Source of the DNA: Zygaena filipendulae
Lineage: Eukaryota > Arthropoda > Insecta > Lepidoptera > Zygaenidae
NCBI GenBank assembly: GCA_907165275.2
Contig: OU015669.1
Location: 4,300,501-4,364,500, forward strand
Length of the DNA: 64,000 bases
Reading direction: 5' to 3'
This document shows, in pieces, positions 23,895 to 35,910 of this stretch (positions within the stretch are counted from its first letter, which is position 1; every line of letters starts with the position of its first letter). The notes under the pieces are model-generated. The model was not told the origin of the DNA. It saw only the letters and a list, made by a program, of their open reading frames with translations, and did no database searches. The position numbers were made by a program, and so were the translations under genes.

Positions 23895-24110
23895 TTTTAT
23901 CCGACTTCCAAAAGAGGAGGTTTTCAATTCAACTGTATATCTTTGTTAGGTACGCGATTACTCGAAGACGGCTGGACCGATTTGGAAAATTCTTTTTTTG
24001 TTTGATAATAAGATATAGGTACTTTCAATTAGGTCCCATTGTGAAGAAGTCAGGATCTGATGATGGGATCATGGAGAAATCGAGGGAAATCTTCAAATAT
24101 AGCGATTTAT
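23895..24110 (+). repeat. CCGACTTCC-family repeat unit
   Basis: ATCCGACTTCCAAAAGAGGA start, then ACTCGAAGACGGCTGGACCG and CAATTAGGTCCCATTGTGAA. Same unit as at 24.3 kb, cut short. Confidence 0.65.
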
Positions 24111-24166
24111 AAAGTGACAATTTATCTACTCAAATAACTTAAAACTAAAAATTTTAACAAAAAATT

Positions 24167-24330
24167 CCAACCGTCTTCAAAACACAAAAATTCATTAGGT
24201 AAGTACACTAAAAAGTTCAAAACAACCCACTCATGTGCTTCCTACTGATCGTTTCGAAGTGCCAAGCCAAGACTAAGTCATTTTGAACTTTTTAGTGTAA
24301 TGCATTTTTGTGTGTTTTGAAGTCGGTTTT
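24167..24330. repeat. Foldback element F1
   Basis: Arms of about 50 bp begin ACCGTCTTCAAAACACAAAA and end TTTTGTGTGTTTTGAAGTCG, around a loop of about 57 bases. Outer ends match those of the larger foldback at 25.2 kb. Confidence 0.75.
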
Positions 24331-24336
24331 AATTTT

Positions 24337-24383
24337 TAACCGACTTCCAAAAAGGAGGAGGTTCTATGTTCGATTGTATGTAT

Positions 24384-24427
<44 letters not shown>

Positions 24428-25100
24428 TATGTTCACCGATTACTCGAAGACGGTTGGACCGATTTCAAAAATTCTTTTTTTGTTTGAAAGGGTTTACTCC
24501 CAATTAGGTCCCATTGCCACCAAGTCGGAATCTGATGATGGGATCTTGGAGAAATCGAGGGAACTCTTCAAAAATTATAGGCACACCTATAGCGATTTGG
24601 GTATTTTTCATAGTAAATCGTTCATTTGCTTCTGGAAAGCAAAATTTGAAGAAGTGGAACTGATGATGAAGACCACAGATGGTCATCGGAACTGCTCAAC
24701 AATAATACGTATTTCACGGGTTCCGATTGCAGCGATTTCGAAAATTTGTGTTTTGTTTGATAGGGGATACTCCCAAATTGATTCCATTGTCGCCAAGTCG
24801 AGATCTGATGATGAGATCTTGGAGTAATCGAGGGAACTCTTCAAAAATTATAGGTACACCTATAGCGATTTTTGTATTTTTTATAATAAATCGTTTATTT
24901 GTTTTCGGAAAGTAAAATTTGAAGAATTGGAACTGATGATGAAGACCACAGTTGGTCATCAGAACGACTAAATAATAGGTATTTCACAGATTCCGATTCG
25001 TTAACTTTATTATGGTTTCTAAAAAAATTATGCTCGTCCCAATGTATATGGTGAAGTGGAACTGATGATGATGTACAAGGAGAACTCCTCAACAATTAAC
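24337..25100 (+). repeat. CCGACTTCC-family repeat with two tandem internal units and a T-rich tract
   Basis: After CCGACTTCCAAAAAGGAGGA comes about 40 T (24384-24423), then two copies of a unit of about 260 bp (start near 24440 and 24720) sharing CCCATTG.C.CCAAGTCG, GAACTCTTCAAAAATTATAG and AACTGATGATGAAGACCACA. The 153-codon ORF across it is repeat-derived. Confidence 0.7.
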
Positions 25101-25230
25101 GTCCCTGCGTCGGGAAAAGCAATATTTTGTAAAAGGTGATGAGCAGTTGACATTGGGCTATTGTAACTTAGAGAAATTACGAACTAAGTCACTTAAAAGC
25201 GAGAAATAAACAAATTTTTAACAAAAAAAA

Positions 25231-25615
25231 TAAAACCGACTTCCAAAAACACAAAACTAAAAAACTAAAAATAAAAAGCTAAAAATAACAACATACCGAT
25301 TTAATTCAAAAGACAAAAACACACGTAATATTCTTATTGATTTATGCTACCACTAATCGGTATGAAGTCGGTGACAAGCCAAATATGAAGGGGGTAGATG
25401 GGCTAAGTCGACTCCCACCACCAGCTCTTCGTGAGCAGGACAACCCAAGTGGCCAGACACCAGCGGGCTTGTCACCGAATTCAAACCGATTAGTGGTAGC
25501 ATAAATCAATAAGAATATTACGTGTGTTTTTGTCTTTTGAATTAAATCGGTATGTTGTTATTTTTAGCTTTTTATTTTTAGTTTTTTAGTTTTGTGTTTT
25601 TGGAAGTCGGTTTTT
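25231..25615. mobile_element. Foldback element F2 with about 148-bp near-identical arms
   Basis: Left arm 25231-25380 and right arm 25466-25615 are reverse complements with only a few mismatches by eye. The outer ends read AAAACCGACTTCCAAAAACA. The 85-base loop (25381-25465) is GC-richer. Confidence 0.88.
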
Positions 25616-26108
25616 TAGTTAAAATTTTTCAAATAGATATAAATAAGCACATACAAACGTCGCAAGTTAAAGAAAAGCTACTGAAACTGAAAGTTCATGA
25701 ATTAATTACCAATATAACCTATTGAATAGTTTAAAGGAATATTTGACTTGATTTGATTCAAATTGTGAACCCCTGAATAGGTTGATACGCAATGTCCCCA
25801 ACAGATATCTGTCGATCCGTTGCCATTTGCGAGTACTCCGACCTGTTGAAGTAAAAATAAAGAAGGATTATTATTTAAGACGCTATAAATATCTGCTCAC
25901 TGTACCGTAATAGATCTACTATTTTTTCAGTAATATTGTGAGATTTTCCCCTCTAAAAACAATGACCAGTTATTAGGTATTTTTATAAAAGGTCGCTTCG
26001 ATAAAGACGACAAGTGAGCTGAGATGAAGAAAAACGGACGCGCCCACGCGGTTTTCCGTTCGATTGCATTTGAAAATGTCTTCGATAGACTTTCGTATAT
26101 TGTGGCTA

Positions 26109-26313
26109 CTAGCTGTGCCCCGCGGTTTCAGCCGCGGTAATTTCAGAGTTCCCGCGGGAGTTCCGGTATAAAAAGTACCCTATGTTCTTCTCTGTACCCC
26201 TGACAACGTGCATGCCAAATTTCATCCAAATCCGTTCAGCCATTTTTGCGTGATTGAGTAAAACATCCAAACAGACAAACATCCACACTTTCACATTTAT
26301 AATATTAGTAGGA
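26109..26313 (-). mobile_element. Helitron, best complete copy
   Basis: Read on the minus strand it starts TCCTACTAATATTATAAATG and ends in a CCGCGGCTGAAACCGCGG hairpin, then GGCACAGCTAG, followed by T. The 5' TC, 3' CTAG, subterminal hairpin and lack of inverted repeats or target duplication are Helitron characters. At about 205 bp it has no Rep/helicase gene and is non-autonomous. It is the model for the other copies listed. Confidence 0.72.
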
Positions 26314-27237
26314 TATACATATAGATCTGTTAAATTAAGAGGACCACTAAGGACATTTTCTAATGGCTCCTGAACCAAAAATTCTTAAGCCTAAGGCTAT
26401 GTAAAATAGTGATGGCCGTTGTCGGGTGGTAATGGTACCAAATGAAAACATTCACTAAGTATCCCGATCATCTTTTCGCAGCCATTTTAAGTATTGACAT
26501 TTTAATAATATTACAAAATTATTTATTTGTATTGTTACAAATTTAATACATATTTATTATACAAATTTATTATTATTATTCATTTATTTAATTTTATTAA
26601 TTATTATTATTATTATCTGACGATCACCTTTACTCAAATTTTTTGTAAAAGTGAAATAAATCAAATCTAATCTATTTAGATACCCTAAGCGAATAACTGG
26701 TTTTCGAGAGAGCTTATGATAACGTACTTACCTAGTGGTTATATACTCTTTGCTTGTGTTGATTGTGCCTGGAGCCCAAGTTAGGTATGTTTCATTCGTT
26801 GGAACAGAAATGTATAATTCGCACATTTAGTATTTTCTATAATGCCAAGAACAGAAAACGCTTTTTAATATTTTTCGTATTCCTGTTTTCGACACTCCGT
26901 CGTTTATGAAACAGAAAATTAATTATTTTTATTTATCTAATTCTAAGATTTGCACTTTACTGTATACAATATGGCGACGACATGTAATATAACATGATAT
27001 ACAACCGTCTTTAAGTCCCATGTGGATTTCGTTTCAAGCAGACGCGATGCAGACAGTATATGATGCAGTATTTGACGAATACATTTAAAATTTACTGTTT
27101 ACCTGAGATTTAGTTCAAAAACTATAAATTATGTTGATTTGCTCAGTTTATAGTAGTAGAAAACTAAATAAACTTTGCAAATACAATAATAAATTTATTT
27201 ATGAATATATGGTTTATTAAAAGTTTATATTATATTA
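26314..27237. other. AT-rich intergenic DNA
   Basis: TTATTATTA-type simple sequence near 26560-26620. No exon or element recognised. Confidence 0.45.
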
Positions 27238-27239
27238 GA

Positions 27240-27910
27240 CTAGCTGTACCCCGCGGTTTAATTTGCGTGAATTTAAGGATTCTCTCTGGAAATGTATACC
27301 AGATACCTACATAAAATTTAATAGGTACATCCTACACAAATGCAAAAGCAATTATTACCTACTCTATCTGTTGCCTTTCGCCTAAGCCGGCCAACAGATT
27401 TTGACAAAATGATTGTATCCCGACGAGGGACATATAGACATTTTATCCCGGAACAAAGACTTTCCGAAGGAATCCCGAAATTCACACGGGCGAAGTTACG
27501 AGGCACAGCTAGTAAACCCTTACTTGTTATAAATGCGAATGTGAGTTTAGTTGTTTCGCTTTCACGCCTGAATTTCATCATGAAATTTTGCATACCTAGA
27601 CATGTTGTACACACATGTACAATGTATAATGACATAGGATACTTTTTATGCCGGAATTCTCGCGGGAACTCCGAAATTATCGCGGGTGACTTGACTTTTC
27701 AACTCCCACCGAGGCTTTCCTTAAGAATATACTATTTGTGCCCCGCGGTTTCACTCGCGATGATTTCGGAGTTCTCGCGGGAATTCCGGGATAAAAAGTA
27801 CCCTATGTCCTTCTCTGCCAAATTTCATCCAAATCCGTTCAGCCATTTTTGCGTGATTTAGTTACAAACATCCAAACATCCACACTTTCACATTTATAAA
27901 ATTAGTAGGG
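27240..27910. mobile_element. Cluster of Helitron pieces in both orientations
   Basis: A minus-oriented head at 27241 (CTAGCTGTACCCCGCGG), a plus-oriented 3' end finishing ACAGCTAG at 27513, another plus piece at 27530-27690, and a minus copy 27732-27910 ending AAATTAGTAGGG. The 173-codon plus ORF here runs across these pieces and is not a gene. Confidence 0.6.
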
Positions 27911-28292
27911 TATAGTCGGATTATGCAAACATTAAGTTCATCATCACCACTGCTGGACATAGGATGCTCCTCCCCCAAGGATCGCCACAACGACCGGTCC
28001 TGCGCTTCCCGCATCCCATTGTCTCGCGACCTTTGCCAAATCATCGGTCTACCTGGTAGCGGGCTTGCCCACGCCGCCGCCGCGTCTACCTAAGGATTCT
28101 TGAAATTTAAACTCGAACCCCGAAAATTCCAACACTGAAGTAAGTGAAAACAGAGTGGAAAATTCATATGGAAGTGTCATTCTTGAAGTTATAGAGTAAT
28201 GGATATAGTGGTATTACTTATTTTAAATTAAAGGCAATGTTTTCAATTAACATACATTTGGTATTTTAAAGATTTTGATATTGACGACTGGG

Positions 28293-28642
28293 ATATTGAC
28301 GACTTTTGAAAATCAAAATTTTAATTAGTCTGTCAGTTAAAAAATAAAAAAACCATAGGTAGACTCGTATTTTTTGCTTCTTCAAATAAATTAAAATATA
28401 CAGAAATAAAGCGCATTAAAGTTTAGGGTGGGGGCTCGTGACGTCACAGTATTATATTATCTGTGACGTCACTAACTGCTATAAGCCGCCATACATAGGT
28501 ACTGCACCGGTTAGTGACGTCACGCGAAATTTCAACTCAATGTATCACCGTTATTTTTTGATTGCGTAAAAATAGAAAAAAATACGTGTCCATTATTTTG
28601 TATTATTCTACAAGACGGACTATAAAAAAATTTAGTCAACAT
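28293..28642. mobile_element. CRE-bearing MITE M2, copy 4, with three CRE sites
   Basis: Starts ATATTGACGAC and ends AGTCAACAT. TGACGTCA occurs at 28439, 28473 and 28514; the extra site comes with a small insertion (AGTATTATATTATCTG). ATATTGACGACT also stands just before the element. Confidence 0.72.
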
Positions 28643-29169
28643 GCCCGGCCATTCAAATCCTGAAAAAGCAAACAGCTATAAAAAAAATCAGTAGTCGTGT
28701 AAAAATTGTTTGGCATGTGTGCATTTATTACGTAAAGCTACGTAAATATGTTTAATATTATGAACGGCGTTCCATACTCATATATTACACTCAGTTGAAG
28801 TTTTTGTCAGGCGTCAGCGTTATTATGGAAGCATGAGACGTGTAAATACCTACGGCTGGCGGTAGCGTTCATTTTAGTTTTGGCCAGCAAATTTTTATTG
28901 AAATAGAAAAATAGAACAAAACATTTACTGAAAATTTTTATACGTATACTATCACGCTTATATATGTATATTAACTTCACTTGTGACTAACAAACAGTGT
29001 AATAGAATCTTAAGTCAATTTTAACCTATAATAATGCCGATAGCAAAAACACGTAACTCACGAAAATTCATAAATTAAGTTACTGATACAAAACGTCTCA
29101 TTGGGAGTTAGAAAATGTTTTTCAATTGAGTTAACTTTATTACATTGTTTAAATACCAATAGGTATTAA

Positions 29170-29320
29170 GTACGTAAAAACGGCGTGTTTCGGCAGCCTC
29201 ACTTGAAAGCCAGTTCCTGGATACCTTATGGTGTTGCGTCCATGGGCGGCGGTAATCACTTACCATCAGGTGTGCCACCTGCCCATTTGCCCCCTATTCT
29301 ACAGAAATAAATAAAAAAAT
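29170..29320 (+). mobile_element. SINE/LINE 3' tail
   Basis: Shares CGGCAGCC.CACTTGAAAGCC and CCATGGGCGGCGGTAATCAC with the SINE at 6080, and ends in an A-rich stretch. The GAATT-pentamer tail of another element follows at 29378-29430. Confidence 0.6.
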
Positions 29321-29430
29321 ACGATCATTAAAAATATTGTTATAGATTGTTGTACCTAAATATTTTTGTTAAACCTATTTTGAATTGAATTGAATTGAAA
29401 AAAATTTATTTGACACAACACAAAGATTTA

Positions 29431-31164
29431 CAGCATACGTATACAACAACTAAACATTGTTTGAAATTATTTTCTTAGAAGCACTATTGTCAGTCAGTCA
29501 TTTTTTCCCAAGCACAAAATAGTTGGAGTATATCAGGAGTACAAACATTACTATTATAAAACGTATGTGGTTATAAAAGGTTCGTTGGTTTTATCGCTGC
29601 CCATCCCCCATTAACTACCTACAAGATGGTGGAGTACGCTCCTATCAAATAAATAAAGACGCGGACCGACTAACTTTTACAATTGCTTTTATTTTGTTTT
29701 CGTTCTTATTTTATGATTAACGAAGCCATAACTTTGAAGTAACAGGAACGCAAATATATTTTTTTACCGTAGCTTCATAAAAAAAAACAAGGCTTCGACT
29801 GCCCTAAAGCGTTTCGTATTGTACAGCTACAATTTCCAAGATAAATTAGAATTAAGTCCGCCTTTTGTACGTTGAAGCACCTACATTAAAGTTCTTTAAA
29901 TAAATAAATAAATTCAAATTCGTAAAATAAAAACACACACACACACCAAACTTAACCCATATAGGTAGAATTAATAAGCATAGAACAGAAATCACCGCAC
30001 GAGAGTGATGGAATTGGAAGTGAGGAACCACGTTACGAAATCTCGCAGAGAACGTTATTAGTTTACTATAATATCTTCCGAAATTATAGTTATGCTTTTC
30101 GAAAAGTGGAAACTGGGCGATTCGTAGCTGTCTTTTATAATTCGAATTGGATTTCAGTGCATTAATTATTAAATTTAGAAACCGAATTGAGAATGCAGTG
30201 GACGTGTCTGACCGTGATGACAGCTGACGTACGAAAAAGCTATACTAATTTACGAGTCTTTATTTACGAGTTTTATTTAGACTTGTATCTTGATGTTTAT
30301 TGTTTCGCCGTATACTTACGCCGACTGATCAAGTTATTGGTTTCAAAAGACCATTTTAAAGTTTGCCTTCTTTGTTAGGTCAAGAACGGAGCACGTATGG
30401 AATTTGTTACTGTAACGGTCTACGTGAGTCTCAAACTTTTTAAGTATAATTACGATCTAGGTACTAACGCTTTCGTAGTTTTCTTCGAATGTGGGTACAC
30501 GTTTTTTAGGATTCCCTCAGGAACTATGTAGCATTACCTACCCGACCTTCCAAATTTTATTTACAGCTAATACACGTTCCATTATATTTAAATTAAATTG
30601 AACTCTGAGTCGTTAAATTTGTTTTACATAAGTATATAGAAATAGAATACTGAATTTATTTTGTGATGACCTGACAAAGTTTGGTTTGTTTACGGTATAG
30701 TAATTGAATCAGACACAAGACCTCGGCTCGAGCCTACCTTAGTTACACACGGCGGTCGAAAGCACCACTTGTCAGGGTTGTCAATATTATATTTTTCACA
30801 CCACATGCTCGACAATGCCGAATTATATGTCATGTAAACCTTACCGAAAGCAAGACATTATATCTCTTGGCTTTAGCCGGGTTATAATGTTCTATTGAAT
30901 TTCATTATAACCCGCTGGTCAATAATGTGATTTTCACTTTCATAATTCTTATTGCTATGTCCATAACGTCTCATTTCGCTAAACAGAATGTGTCCTCAGC
31001 GGGCGCGGCCAACTCGATTTTCGAAGACCGAAGCCGTGGCCCACTAGATTCGCAGTGAGACGAACTTCATTTGTTTGTCAAATCGAGTAGGCCACGCCAG
31101 CTGAAAGAAGTGGCTATATAGGATCTACTAAGCCTGGTTTTTTATTGTCTCGCATTATGTGAGA
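29431..31164. other. Intergenic DNA, mostly unannotatable
   Basis: An ACACACACACAC run near 29931, a hairpin GGGTTATAATG/CATTATAACCC at 30889-30920 and a GC-richer part at 30990-31110. No gene supported. Confidence 0.4.
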
Positions 31165-31392
31165 AAAGTAGAGTATACACCACAGGGATAAAACTGTTTT
31201 TTTCTTGGGCGCTTGAATCCCTCACTGCACTCAGGACTCAATCTTAATTCCCTCCCTTTGGTCGGGAATAACTTATAACACCCTCGCTGCGCTCGGGAGT
31301 TAAATTTGGAGTCCTTCGTTATGTTCAGGATTCAATGTAGCGCCCGTGACATAAAACAGTGCTTTATCCCCTTGGTGTATAATCTACTATTA
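31165..31392. repeat. Structured palindrome P4
   Basis: Arms TATACACCACAGGGATAAAA and its diverged complement (31350-31385). The loop has CCCTCGCTGCGCTCGGGAG and two TTGAATCC/GGATTCAA pairs. Confidence 0.7.
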
Positions 31393-31597
31393 ATGTCGAA
31401 TTGCCACATTTCGGAACAGACAAAAATCATTGCAAAATGACCGTTTTCGTTCTGATTTATTGTAAATACTTTTTTTTCTTCATATACCAGTCCAAAAGTA
31501 TTCAAACTCACCCCAGTTCTATCGTAATAGGATAGACTGTATGGGAACATGTGGAAGACGAATAAAAAACAGAGATTATTTTTGTAATCTAATCTTA

Positions 31598-31800
31598 ATA
31601 TATATAAATCACCTATATAAATATAGTATACCTATATAAATCACGTGTCACGTTGTTTGTCCGCGATGGACTCCGAAACTACTGAACGGATTTTGATAAA
31701 ATTTTGTAACTATTCATAAAATGGTCCAGCTTAAAAGATAGGATAGTTATTATCCTGGAATTCCCGCGGGAACTCCAGAACTCAGGGGTGTACCAACCTC
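31598..31800 (+). mobile_element. Helitron (second subfamily), 3' end lost
   Basis: TCACGTGTCACGTTGTTTGT, CCGCGATGGACTCCGAAACT and AAAAGATAGGATAG present; it breaks off after CGGGAACTCCAGAAC. Confidence 0.55.
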
Positions 31801-32154
31801 CAGAATCAATTACGCTAAAAATTTTTACGTTAGCCGCTCACATTGACATGCTTAATATAAGCCTTTCCCAAACAAATAAATAAATTTTAGATAGACCTTA
31901 TTTAGAAATGACAACCCTATCTACTTCTCGCTAACTGCTGTCACAGAACTTAAATTAAGTTAGCCAGTGTGCGCCTCTTCCATTAATATTTTATGCATAC
32001 AGAAGAGGCATGATGCAGAAAGTTTAAATTTGTCGACACATACTTGTTGGCACTTTAAAAGAGGTAGATTTTAGGAATTAAGAATATCTACATAATAACT
32101 CAGAATGATATTTTTCCTCGCACAATAGTGTACCGACATAAATGATTGCCACTA

Positions 32155-32842
32155 ATTTTTTTTTTATTTATTAAGCTTTACACAACAAGTAATCAACAAA
32201 AGGTACAACAAGATCTTACACGATACTACTTCAATAGGTTATATACCTACTAATAGATACTTTTTTCTTACTTAAACCCTAGAAACAGAAAAACAATTAA
32301 CTAGGCAATGCAATAACAAAATTGACTATACTCCCTAGAAAGAGACAAAGCGACTGTGCGGCCAATATTATCCAACGTCTATTCTATTCCGTATATAGAG
32401 ACTGAGATGCGGCTCTAGAGACAGAGACGTGGTGCCCAAAAGATTCACTTCTGAAAGCCTGTGACGTAGCTCGAACAGAACTTTAGAAAGAGACAAGTAC
32501 TGACCGCAAGATCGCTTCGTCTTGCTCACACTTTTTCGAGTAGCATGCAAAAAGAATTACGATCACTTTGACAATGAGTGGATCGCCTATGAAGAAGTTC
32601 AATCAAAAAGGTAGGTATATAGCAGAGTGTCAAAGAAATTATAAGTTTGATTAAAAAAATTGTGAAATTGTATTTGATTAAAAAATAATGATACTCCTAC
32701 TAAATTATTACGACAAATAGGTATAGTATCTGGTATAATCCAAACCCAAGTTATAAGGGTTCAGAAAAAGACGAAACGGTTCGACAAAAGTTTCGCTTGA
32801 GTCGTCTTAGCGGGGCCACTACCGTACCCCAAGGCCCAGATA
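32155..32842. repeat. LINE-like tails
   Basis: A T-rich start (32156-32170) followed by ATTAAGCTTTACACAACAAG looks like an inverted LINE tail. 32748-32842 (AACCCAAGTTATAAGGGTTC, GAGTCGTCTTAGCGGGG) matches the fragment at 38355. 32842-33101 is AT-rich. Confidence 0.45.
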
Positions 32843-33101
32843 CATAGTACTAATAAAAAATATTTCTAAGCTGAAGATTTCATGTGCTTTGATTTATTAT
32901 CTCCCACAAAACGTAATTTAATATTATCATAATTAATAATATCCATTTTATCACCTCGTTCGTGTTTTCCGAGAAATTCAAGCTGTCTTGTGGGTACAGT
33001 TGGTATAGACAGCATAACAGGAGGCCGATCGCGCTATTTTATAAGAACATTACAAAAAAAAACAAACGTCACACGTTTAAACGTCAAATTTTAAATTAAT
33101 A

Positions 33102-33570
33102 CTAGCTGTCCCCCGCGATTTCATCCGCGGTAATTTCGGAGTTCCCGCGGAGGTTGCGGGAAAAAAGTACTCTATGTCCTTTAGTTCCCGAGGGAATTCC
33201 GGGATAAAAACTATCCTATATTTTAAGTTGGACTATATTATAAATGGTTGCAAAATTTATCAAAATCCGTTCAGTAGTTTCGGAGTCCATCGCGGACAAA
33301 CAACGTGACACGTGATTTATATATATTAGATATATATTAGATTTGACTAGCTGTCCCCCGCGATTTCATCCACAGTAATTTCGGAGTTCCCGCGGGAATT
33401 CCAGGAAAAAGTACTCTATGTCTTTGTACCCCTGAGTTCTGGAGTTCCTGCGGGAATTCCGGGATAAAAACTATCCTATCTTTTAAGTTGGACCATTTTA
33501 TGAATGGTTACAAAATTTTATCAAAATCCGTTCAGTAGTTTCGGAGTCCATCGCGGACAAACTTATTATT
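33102..33570 (-). mobile_element. Two Helitrons of the second subfamily, 15 bp apart
   Basis: Copies 33102-33330 and 33347-33570, both with CCGCGATTTCATCC heads and GTTTCGGAGTCCATCGCGGA bodies. Confidence 0.65.
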
Positions 33571-33807
33571 ATATTAGATAAGATAAGATTTTAAGCTTAT
33601 TTCGTATCGCACTGATTAATTATTTTAAAGATGAAGATTCAACTCTTATTTACAAAATTATGTACTTATTATAATCTTTAAAATAATCGGCGTTATACGA
33701 AATATCTATGCTTGAAATATGATTTTCAAATTTGACGTTTAAGTGTGTGACGTTTGCTTTGTTTTGGTAATGTTATCGTTATAAAATAGCCCGATGGGTA
33801 ATTCCTG

Positions 33808-34062
33808 GTAATATATAAATCACGTGTCACGTTGTTTGTCCGCGATGGACTCCTAAACTACTGAACGGATTTTGATAAAAAATTTTAACCATCTTAATAT
33901 GGTCCAACTTAAAAGATAGGATAGTTTTTATCCCGGAATTCCCGCGGAAACTCCGGAATTAATGCGGGGGAAGTGCTTATCACCGTAAACTACAGTACTT
34001 TTTTTCCGGAATTACCGCGGGAACTCTGCAATTACCGCAAAGAAATCGCGGGGGACAGCTAG
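33808..34062 (+). mobile_element. Helitron of the second subfamily, plus orientation
   Basis: ATATATAAATCACGTGTCAC start and GGGGGACAGCTAG end then T. It carries an extra duplicated segment near the 3' end (two CGGAATT.CCGCGGAACTC blocks). Confidence 0.65.
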
Positions 34063-34454
34063 TATAATTATAATTCAAATGCTATCAACTGTTTGCGATG
34101 CCAACTGTACCGTAATAATTTTATACTAACCTATCCATAAAAGAGAGCGGCAACCGTTTGCAAAAGGAGTATTAAGATAAATAAGAGAGGTAGCGGATAA
34201 TTTAATGTTTTTGTGGAACGATTCGAATCTATTCCGAAGGCTAAAACATTTAGAGAGAATATTTGAATATGATAAAATAATACCGACTCGGCTCATGTTA
34301 TTTTTAAAAACACAATATTCGTATTAAATACAAGCCTATATATGAAAATTAAATTAAAATACCAAAATGTTCTTTAGTTTAATATAATATAATATACAGG
34401 TACAGTAATAACTATACAGGTAAGGTTAAAATAACGTTAAGGCACAGATAATAT

Positions 34455-34689
34455 GGACATAGATAAGCAATAGTGTGTTAAGCCACACTGGAGAAATTTT
34501 GAGTAAGTTAAAGTTTTAAAATTATAGCGCAATTTTGTTTCAATATTTTTATGTTCAATATTTAATTACATATTTAAAAAATGTAATAAGGTAAACACAT
34601 AATCAAAAAACGTTCTCTAACTCTCAATAAATCGTTTTGAATCAATTACTTTGTTTTGTGGGTTAACATGTTATTGCTTATCTGCGTCC
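34455..34689. mobile_element. MITE family M1, copy 2
   Basis: Same element in the same orientation as the copy at 3771, about 90% alike by eye, with its own 4-bp duplication ATAT at 34451-34454 and 34690-34693. Confidence 0.85.
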
Positions 34690-35280
34690 ATATAATACTA
34701 TACTGTTAAGGTGAATAAAGCTTGCATCGTTATACAATGCATAACTTTACAATTAAGTACTTATATCATATGTATTTCGCAAGATGGGAAGCTGTTAAAT
34801 TTTCTAGCCCAAAGGCCTTCAAATAATAAAGTGTAGGTATAATTACCATGAAATCTTATGATCAATACAACCTCAATATCTCAATATATTATCTCTTGCA
34901 GTTAACCATAATCCACCTATACAAATCCACACAAGCCCACTTTTTGGACTATCAAACCGAGCATTCAAGTAATAACCTATTATGCAGCAATGCTAACAAA
35001 GACAGCCTCAATTCGTCATCATTATCATAATCCCATAAAGTATTCGCTATGCATACCGTACATTTTAGGCAGGTGCGGATCTAGGATTTGGTTGGATTTG
35101 GTTTGGGGGACCTTTTGGTTGCAACACGAAATTTTTACAATTTACAGGGTCGAAGATTTTTATAAGTTCTGATTAAAGTACGTAATTTAGTTCTTAGGTC
35201 AAGGTCAAAGTCAACATTATTTGAGTGGGAAAGTACCCTGCACGCGACTATCCGTTAAACTTAGGTATATATAGATCAGG

Positions 35281-35624
35281 GGTGTTGCGAATATTCGCAT
35301 CCGCATCCGCAAATGCGAAGCTTTCGCATAGATTTAGACATCTGCATTGGCATCTGCAATAACCAATGCGGATGTTCAATCGGATGCCATTTTAGGTAAT
35401 ACAAGTTGCGACAAGAAAGAAATTGGACGGGGCGCCGAATGGAAATAAGTACCTAAGAGAAGTTAAAAAAAAATGGGAGCTTAATATTTTTAATTTTCAC
35501 TAATAAAAATGTTAATAACTATTTTGTTTTTGTTTTAACTGTTCTTTCATATACTATATTTATATAAGATCTTAAGCATCCACATCCGTGGATGTGAGAA
35601 AAATCGGCATCCGCAACATCCCTG
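35281..35624. mobile_element. hAT-like MITE rich in GGATGC/GCATCC
   Basis: Ends CAGGGGTGTTGCG and (reversed) CAGGGATGTTGCGGATGCCG. GCATCCGCATCCGC occurs near the left end. The 8-bp flanks are only partly alike, so the duplication is not proven. 34694-35280 holds nothing else I recognise. Confidence 0.6.
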
Positions 35625-35910
35625 ATAATTATAGACTACGAAACAATATGGCTGTATCTAGGAGATTCCGCGAACTAGTTATACCCAGTGGATCGAGATC
35701 AATTACCCGTTTCGTCGATCAATCAACGCGACACTGGCGCCCACCAGCCCCAAGCTGGGTACTCGCTGACTCCCCCGGAATTTGTCACTGCAAACTATTT
35801 GGACAGCTCTTGTCGCAGTTGATTTATTTTGTGACCCCGTTTTAGAGGCGTCAACGCAGCGCACAGTTGCTACCTGCAAAAACCTATCTACAACTACTTA
35901 AGTACTTAGG

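Noticed and set aside
24366..24827. 153-codon ORF, + strand
   Set aside because: It starts with a run of Phe from the poly-T tract and continues through two repeat units of the CCGACTTCC family.
27340..27861. 173-codon ORF, + strand
   Set aside because: It crosses several Helitron pieces in both orientations; the peptide is translated repeat.
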